Below are positions 8,201 to 13,009 of a stretch of 13,009 nt of DNA, piece after piece. Source of the DNA: Phoronis ovalis (taxonomy: Eukaryota; Phoronida; Phoronidae); NCBI GenBank assembly GCA_028565635.1, contig JAOXYB010041094.1, positions 1 to 13,009 of the forward strand. Reading direction: 5' to 3'. The notes under the pieces were generated by a model, which worked only from the letters and a program-made list of their open reading frames with translations, ran no database searches and had not been told where the DNA came from. The first letter of the stretch is position 1; every line of letters begins with the position of its first letter. Position numbers and translations under genes: made by a program.

Positions 8201-10218
8201 TCATTCACAAAACCAATATGCTGTCAACTGTGGTAGATAGTTTATCGCAATACACAATAACATTTGCTTACTTCTGAGAAGCAGCAAATATAAATAGAAA
8301 CAACTTAAATTCACAACAGTGAAATGCCCAAGTCAAATGTATATTTTTAACCTAAAAAAATATCATACTAACTCTATTATGTTGATTTAAAACATGGAAA
8401 CTTTTGCTAATATTACAAATTGCTGATTTTTGATGTTGTAGGTGAGAAAACATTCTAGTATCGATTTTTTTATAAAAATAAATAAAATTACTGGAACAAG
8501 AAATAATCAATCAACACAAATTATTAAATAGCAAAATTACTGGTAAAACTTTAAAACATATTTTGTATATTCAAGCAAAATGTACCATAAAAACAAAGAT
8601 ATATATTTGATAAATAGCCACACTAAAATAAGATGTGTTGGTACCGTTGGTACCATTTACAGTTTAACAGAAAGCAGTCATTAACATCTACAATTACATC
8701 GCTAATCATTGGTTATGATAGACAACATCTCTTAAAGTTACAATCAAATGTCAATATGCAAAATACTGTTTGATTGAATGGAGTTGCTAAAAACAAGTTT
8801 AGATTTTTGAGAATATCTCATGTTGTCAAACAAAATTTTTGATTCAACTATAACTTTATCAAGCTTGATAAATGTTATATCTTAATTTTTTTCCAATGTC
8901 AAGGTTAGATTCCTCATGCTGTTGCATCTGGGTGTAGATATTATAATGCGGAATATTTTGTGAATATTAAAAAAATTATTAATCTTTTAATACGTCCTGA
9001 TTTGAAACTTTATTATGTTAAATATGGTGTGACATTGCTTCAAATATTCAAACACCAATTATTAAAGTCTATGACATTGCGCAGACTAAATTTGTTTCAT
9101 TATAACATATATAGTACTTAAAATAAACTTTATTAATGAAAATTGCAAAAATTGTTACTTTTACTTCTGAGGGAATGTATTAAACCATTTATTTTATAAA
9201 ACTGGATAATAATAGAAATTAATTGTAATTTGATTTATGCAATATATATGCCACTGTTAGTATTTGGATACCATTACATTACATTAGACATACCTTGATC
9301 TATACTCCTTTACTCTTTTGTCATTGGAGTCGACCAAACTAAGCACAGTGTGCACATTTTTCTCAAGCCATGGTATGACATCAGGTTCTTTCCAACAAGA
9401 ATCACATCTTCCTATATATAAGGCTATCAATTGTTTTAATGCATCCGGTTGTCTAAAAAGAATAAAACAAATTTTACCTATTTTTCAAAAAGTATAAAAG
9501 TCAAGATATGAAACAAACTTTAACACTCTGAGATTGATGTTCTAAAAGGAAACTAATTTTCTTTTTTTTAATTTTTTTTTATCTCCGTTTTCCATTTAGC
9601 ACATTGTCATTTCCCCATGTTGTTAATTAAAACATTTATGGGACAGAAATAGCCAATATTATTACCAGACCAACAAACATATCCCCCTACAATTCACAAG
9701 CATCAAACAGCAAACATTAGCATATAATTGGTCTAACTATCAAACCAGTTAAAATTCCTCCTTGGTAACTTCATTGTTGTTCACTACTGGAATGAATACC
9801 TTTGAATGTTTTCGCCCAGCAGCAAAACCATTTTATTTTCCTCCCAAAATGACATTTCAATGTTGATCATGTTATGTCATACTACTCACATGAGAAACAT
9901 TAAGGGTTGTACAGTTACTAATGAAAGTCTAGAAAATAATACTGTTCAAATGTAGTCATGGCTAAACTTCATAAAAAGTAACATACAACAATATCAGATA
10001 ATATAAAATACAAACAAAGTTCGGATAACAAGCTCTCTAATTTAAAAAAAAGAAAAAGATCATATTACTTATCACTTTCCATCCCCATTCTAGATAATAC
10101 ATTGTTCCAAAAGGCATCTTGAAGTTTGAAATATAAAGGGGTGATTGCAAGTTTTCGGTTTGTTGTTTTAGGAGATTTTAATAATAATTTACAAACAGTA
10201 TTAAAGAAATATATGCTT
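5012..10218 (-). CDS. C-terminal part of an unrecognised, probably helical intracellular protein; six phase-consistent exons
   Basis: Six exons join without a stop, in transcription order: 10218-10069, 9452-9294, 8114-8024, 7325-7246, 6845-6770, 5212-5012. Phases agree at every junction: split codons at the first, second and fourth, complete codons at the third and fifth. Together they give about 250 residues ending DEEWD-stop. The first half is rich in leucine, aromatic and charged residues (KLQDAFWNNVLSRMG, DALKQLIALYIGRC, EPDVIPWLEKNVHTVL) and looks like packed alpha-helices, as in HEAT, armadillo or TPR-like domains. The second half has a basic stretch (KEYRSRYKSRYQGTPRNIFR), proline-rich linkers (DPLPPKDSIVSYTRP), a short helix SSFFRSLLPNFN, a helix ALMAAMRDLLSNIR and an acidic tail. 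There is no signal peptide or membrane segment in this part. I do not recognise the family and assign no function. Confidence 0.82.
5538..5561 (+). repeat. Left terminal inverted repeat of the foldback element
   Basis: The 24 bases from CAGTAGG to ATGCTCC mirror 6302-6279 with two mismatches (TG versus CA at repeat positions 12-13). Confidence 0.8.
6279..6302 (-). repeat. Right terminal inverted repeat of the foldback element
   Basis: GGAGCATAACTTGGAAACCTACTG is the reverse complement of the left end with two mismatches. TA follows immediately. Confidence 0.8.
6770..6845 (-). CDS. Exon of the minus-strand gene (SGVLSSFFRSLLPNFNPQ segment)
   Basis: The acceptor ATTTTAG precedes 6845 and the donor GTTAGT follows 6770. 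One base completes the previous arginine codon, and 25 codons follow: PTRLQQDSGVL, then SSFFRSLLPNFNPQ. The exon ends in phase 0, matching the terminal exon. The other two frames contain stops or break the chain. Confidence 0.88.
6846..7245 (-). other. Intron of the minus-strand gene
   Basis: The intron is bounded by GTGAGT and TTTTAG. A 98-codon minus-strand frame (7245-6949) begins at the donor itself. Reading into it from the upstream exon gives an immediate stop (AG+G, TGA), so intron retention would truncate the protein and the frame is not counted as a gene. Confidence 0.75.
7246..7325 (-). CDS. Exon of the minus-strand gene (proline-rich linker)
   Basis: The acceptor GTTTCCAG precedes 7325 and the donor GTGAGT follows 7246. 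It encodes ELANTPVMSYDPLPPKDS and IVSYTRPN plus two bases (80 bases, phase 0 to phase 2). The proline spacing suggests an extended linker between helical segments. Confidence 0.9.
7326..8023 (-). other. Intron of the minus-strand gene
   Basis: This AT-rich intron contains a 10-base direct repeat TGTATGATGG (7599-7608, 7616-7625). Nothing else is recognised. Confidence 0.7.
8024..8114 (-). CDS. Exon of the minus-strand gene (basic segment)
   Basis: The acceptor ACTTCAG follows the preceding intron and the donor is GTAAGA. The first base completes an arginine codon. Then YKSRYQGTPRNIFRH and ILLSEIKDASAALPP follow (91 bases, phase 2 to 0). The basic stretch continues directly from the end of the previous exon (VKEYRSR). 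An opposite-strand open frame at 7944-8144 is a shadow. Confidence 0.9.
8639..8655. repeat. Short perfect hairpin
   Basis: TGGTACC and GGTACCA form a 7-bp stem with a 3-base loop. Probably incidental. Confidence 0.5.
8855..8872. repeat. 18-base perfect palindrome
   Basis: TTTATCAAGCTTGATAAA is perfectly self-complementary. Flanking ATAAC and GTTAT extend the symmetry with one extra base on the right. Confidence 0.65.
9294..9452 (-). CDS. Exon of the minus-strand gene (helical segment)
   Basis: The acceptor CTTTTTAG precedes 9452 and the donor GTATGT follows 9294. The exon is 159 bases, phase 2 to 2, with 52 full codons: QPDALKQLIALYIGRC, DSCWKEPDVIPWLEKN, VHTVLSLVDSNDKRVKEYRS. Hydrophobic heptad-like spacing and two tryptophans suggest a stacked-helix fold. 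Confidence 0.92.
9453..10068 (-). other. Intron of the minus-strand gene
   Basis: The intron has long T and A runs (for example 9560-9580) and no recognised gene or repeat. Confidence 0.7.
10069..10218 (-). CDS. Exon of the minus-strand gene (helical segment; most upstream secure exon)
   Basis: The acceptor TTAATACAG precedes 10218 and the donor GTAATA follows 10069. The exon is 150 bases, phase 2 to 2, with 49 full codons: SIYFFNTVCKLLLKSPKTT, NRKLAITPLYFKLQDAFW, NNVLSRMGMESD. An in-frame TAA immediately upstream of the acceptor confirms that translation must enter by splicing. The pyrimidine tract of this acceptor is weak. Confidence 0.88.
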
Positions 10219-11724
10219 CTGTATTAAGATTTTTTGCAGTGGGTTTTCTTATAAAACATTTCTTAAAAACTTAAATATATTGTCAAAAACAAGCATTATC
10301 TATCTTCACTTCATTACTGAATTGCCTGACTGCTAAATGATGATAGGTTACTGCAGTAATAATACAAACGTTGTTACTAGGGATACGCTACACAAACAAC
10401 AGAAGCAATAAGTAAGACTGATTAAGCCAAATTTTCAAACAAATAGTAGTAACTAAACAGTTGGGAACTACACAATAACAGATATTGCTACAAGACTAAA
10501 ATGGAATTAAAAATTCTATCTCAAGTAAGTGGTTCCTCTTCTTGAAAGAAAGTTGAAAAGACTAAATTGTATGAAGTTATTTGCAGTTTTTAAAGTAACA
10601 TTCAAATTATCCTGAAGTATGTTAAAACACAACATGTATGTGAAGGATATTCTAAAATGTATAAAATATCTAAGGTTATGAATTTGAAAGTTCAAACATA
10701 TTGTTGTTTAATTTATAAAATACTTTTTAAAACATATCTTATGAATACTGACTGGACCTATATAAATTAGGGATAAAGGATTTTATATCACATTTTCCAA
10801 ATGTTTCGCTAAAGGAAACTAATTTACAACCAAAGCAAGAATCATGAAGTTGAAAATCCACTAGATAATGATATTTTGGCTCAATTTAAGTGCCTTTTCC
10901 AAAAAAAAAAAAATTGTATAAAACAAAGCACTAATCTAAATGAAAAATAATTGTGAAACATTTCAAAAGTATAGGGACCAGGTGTTTCCATAAGACATTT
11001 TGGATCTGATCCTAATTCGGTTATACTTTTAAGCAAAATGTCATGTATATTTGTTGATATGTGTTAGTACAAAAAAAGACACGGAATTCCTTTGTTTGGT
11101 TACAAAATTTAATCATAATGAAATATTTGTAAGCGGTTTCAGAAAAATGATGTAACATCCAATTCCATCTAATAATTATATTGTAGTATGTAGTAAGCAA
11201 TAGATATGTATCTATTATTTATAGAAAATAATTACTTTCACTGCTAATAATGTGTCAATAAATAAATAACAAGAGTTACCAGGGAACTGGATAGTTGACT
11301 ACTGTCCACATACAGGTTATGGTAACCAAGGAAACCACAAAGCATTACAGTCATAGATAGAGTGTACAACCACTATATGATATAATATATTGTAGATAAT
11401 ACATTAGTTATGCAATGTGATTTTGTTGTTACAGTATAGAATAGGGAGAACAAGATTATTTAATTTATGAACACATCCCATACAATCCTCTTTTAGTGAT
11501 TTACGTCAAACAATCCTATGTCCTTACATAGGTTTCAAAATTCATTACCACATCTATAACCATTGTGTCTAAGAACACTGTAATTATGAAATTTAACAGA
11601 AATCAAGTTCTAATTTTTTTTTAAACGTGTATTTTAGGCAATTTAATATATTTCGCTACATTTGTTTTCTTTATTAAATCATTAAATCAGCAGTGCCGAC
11701 AAATCTAGATATCATGCCACCAAG

Positions 11725-11744
11725 CAATTTTTGGACAAAAATTG
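11725..11744. repeat. 9-bp perfect hairpin
   Basis: CAATTTTTG and CAAAAATTG flank a 2-base centre. It lies just before the CTAGAAA-rich repeat block. Confidence 0.6.
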
Positions 11745-11751
11745 TAAGACA

Positions 11752-11905
11752 CTAGAAATGATTTCTAGGACCTAGAAAACTCTATCTAGAAACTACAAAT
11801 TCATTCCTAGGAGATAGACATGCATGCTAGAAATTTTTAGGAACCAGAAAATTCTAGCTAGAAGCTAGAAACCTATTCCTAAGAGGACATAGAAATTTCT
11901 AAGAG
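11752..11905. repeat. Degenerate tandem duplication, about 75 bp per copy, rich in CTAGAAA
   Basis: Two copies start with CTAGAAAT at 11752 and 11827. Both continue through AGGACC/AGGAACC, AGAAAA, TCTA, CTAGAAAC and TATTCCTA/CATTCCTA in the same order, ending with AGATAGA or ACATAGA. Internal CTAG and TTCTAG motifs suggest older, shorter repeats. Confidence 0.6.
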
Positions 11906-11958
11906 TTAAACATTGTGGACACCAGAAACTTCAAGAAGCTACAACCAAGCATCGATAC

Positions 11959-12008
11959 AAGTCACTGTCAAAGGAGTTAGGTGGAGTGACTTTCACAAGA
12001 AATAAATG
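11959..12008 (-). CDS. Tentative small exon of the minus-strand gene
   Basis: A 50-base stretch after GAATTTGAG and before GTATCG reads HLFLVKVTPPNSFDSDL in phase 0 to 2. This is exactly the phase needed to link the candidate exon at 12360-12241 with the secure exon at 10218. The acceptor is poor and the donor is non-ideal, and the frame stays open a little beyond the donor. A different exon in the 10.2-12.2 kb interval could serve instead. Confidence 0.28.
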
Positions 12009-12240
12009 CTCAAATTCAAGTGAATAATATTACACAATACATATATGTTACAGTAGTTATTTCACTTTCCTCTTTTCATTTTAATTTTCAGATAACCAAA
12101 TGGTGCTTACCAATCATCCTGGTTTTCCTTACACAACAAGGTAATTTTAAGTTTCATTTAACAAATAAACTGGTCATCAAGAAAATGGTTAATACCATAG
12201 AAGCCACATGAAATTTAAATAACATGTATATTTACCATAC

Positions 12241-12360
12241 CAATGATGATACATGTAAGTCTGTGAGTTCACAATATTCAGTTGTAGCCCCTCCTTGATT
12301 ACTAGTATATAAGATGTTACCTTCTTGTAAGAGAATTTGCTCTATGATTACATTACTTTT
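12241..12360 (-). CDS. Probable exon of the minus-strand gene
   Basis: This is a 120-base open frame, phase 0 to 0, after ATAACTAG (the TAG is an in-frame stop, so entry is by splicing) and before the donor GTATGG. It encodes KSNVIIEQILLQEGNILYT, then SNQGGATTEYCELTDLHVSS. It resembles real coding sequence in residue mix and codon variety, and it lies on the same strand upstream of the secure exons. Membership of the same gene is inferred. A link to the next secure exon requires at least one more exon. Confidence 0.55.
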
Positions 12361-12526
12361 CTAGTTATTACAAATCTGGGTAATATCTAAATGTCACCGT
12401 TACAAATCAAGCAATTCATTGCCTTCACTGGTTGTATTCTACTACGAAATTTTTACAGATTATCAAGAGGTCTATGCCAAGTACAACATAGCTAGCTTGT
12501 AACATTAAGGTTGCATATATTGTATA

Positions 12527-12691
12527 GCACAATTTATTCACAACTTTAAGTTAAATTTTAGCTATTTAAATGAAAAGATTTAGAAAGTTTATGTTGTATA
12601 CATTCAAAATATGTACACTTTCATTTGTCTATCTTTTCATTTAACTTAAATTTAAATTTAACTTAAAGTGTAAAGTGTGAATAAATTGTGC
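12527..12691. repeat. Long imperfect inverted repeat (possible MITE or foldback)
   Basis: The left arm (12527-12579) starts GCACAATTTATTCACA, then ACTTTAAGTTAAATTT and AAATGAAAAGAT. The right arm (12631-12691) is its reverse complement, ending TGTGAATAAATTGTGC, with a few extra bases in the middle (a repeated TTAAATTTAAA stretch and a duplicated AAAGTGT). The loop is about 50 bases. No clear target-site duplication was seen. Confidence 0.72.
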
Positions 12692-12870
12692 CGACCAATA
12701 TTCGCTACCTTAAGACATCTATAGTTATGGCAAACAGGCAATCCTTTCATTCAAGATGGGATATCTGGGAGCTAGAACTTAAACTGTATACATAAGATTA
12801 TGATTGCTTTTCTGTTAATTTTATATAAGAGGGAGAAGGTACGTACTTTTCAAAAAATCAAATTAATTAC

Positions 12871-13002
12871 TTTACACAGAATTATATCTGGCACTATTAT
12901 AACTAACAGATTATATGTACTGAATGGATTATAGAAACAAGAGGTCTGCAGGTGCAGACAGATGCCCATCATATGATGTAGTTTCTTTAGTTGTAAAGCC
13001 AT
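12871..13002 (-). CDS. Tentative exon at the window edge
   Basis: After ACATAG the frame runs 132 bases (44 codons) to a good donor AAA/GTAATT. It reads MALQLKKLHHMMGICLHLQ, then TSCFYNPFSTYNLLVIIVP and DIILCK. Phase 0 at the donor matches the exon at 12360-12241. A competing frame from the window edge reads DIDGFTTKETTSYDGHLSA and stops at 12932-12930, with only weak donors. The frame choice is uncertain. Confidence 0.35.
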
Positions 13003-13009
13003 CTATGTC

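Larger units (their letters stand above)
8115..9293 (-). other. Intron of the minus-strand gene with two palindromes
   Basis: This AT-rich intron has no coding support. It contains a TGGTACC/GGTACCA hairpin (8639-8655) and an 18-base palindrome at 8855-8872. Confidence 0.7.
10219..11958 (-). other. Large noncoding interval, probably intron of the minus-strand gene
   Basis: No secure exon was found. It includes a 13-base A run near 10901 and a short inverted repeat GTTACCA/TGGTAAC (11275-11281, 11320-11326). It also holds a 9-bp hairpin at 11725-11744 and the CTAGAAA-rich tandem duplication from 11752. A missing exon could be hidden here. Confidence 0.45.

Noticed and set aside
10395-10512. 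Minus-strand 35-codon frame after an ATTTTAG acceptor
   Set aside because: Hydrophobic, low-complexity reading with no acceptable donor. It does not give the phase needed at 10218.
10500-10530. Plus-strand ATG followed by eight codons and a perfect GTAAGT donor
   Set aside because: Too short, no promoter or downstream plus-strand exon; chance is likely in AT-rich DNA.
10920-11085. Minus-strand open stretch (reads KSITELGSDPKCLMETPGPY)
   Set aside because: It looks protein-like for about 50 codons but has no usable acceptor or donor, and its phase cannot be joined to the secure exons.
12092-12502. Plus-strand pair of splice-bounded segments (12092-12140, hydrophobic, and 12459-12502, ending in TAA)
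   Set aside because: The splice sites look plausible and the phases can be joined, but the segments are tiny, lack a start and interleave with a better minus-strand exon at 12360-12241.

Overview
This is an AT-rich eukaryotic, almost certainly animal, window. No long open reading frame is present. Coding sequence occurs as short exons of about 50 to 200 bases bounded by GT/AG introns (donors such as GTAAGT, GTGAGT and GTATGT; acceptors TTTTAG, TTCCAG and TTGTAG). The compact introns, modular cysteine-rich secreted-type exons and small DNA-transposon remnants suggest an invertebrate or early-branching metazoan such as a sponge, cnidarian, placozoan or tunicate. The sequence alone does not decide which. 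There are no operons, ribosome binding sites or CRISPR arrays.

Layout. Positions 1 to about 3060 hold the 3' part of a plus-strand gene. Three or four exons (332-484, 1445-1627, 2035-2121, and 2648-2740 or to a stop at 2760) encode small cysteine-rich modules, and every junction is phase 1. An AATAAA at 3047-3052 fits as its polyadenylation signal. Positions 3060 to 4730 are intergenic and contain a degraded tRNA-Phe-like sequence at 4535-4592. Positions 4734 to at least 10218 hold the 3' part of a convergent minus-strand gene. Six exons chain in consistent phase (10218-10069, 9452-9294, 8114-8024, 7325-7246, 6845-6770, 5212-5012) and end in an aspartate-rich tail with a stop codon. I do not recognise the family. 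Three less certain exons of the same gene lie at 12008-11959, 12360-12241 and 13002-12871.

Mobile and repeat content. The last intron of the minus-strand gene contains a 765-bp foldback element (5538-6302). It has about 24-bp terminal inverted repeats starting CAGTAGG and TA on both sides, typical of Tc1/mariner/pogo-type non-autonomous elements. A second inverted repeat lies at 12527-12691, and a degenerate 75-bp tandem duplication rich in CTAGAAA lies at 11752-11905. Smaller palindromes are listed separately.

The two genes converge tail to tail and nothing links their functions. I found no clear undescribed system. The best leads are the unrecognised minus-strand protein, the phase-1 cysteine-module gene and the TA-flanked foldback element.
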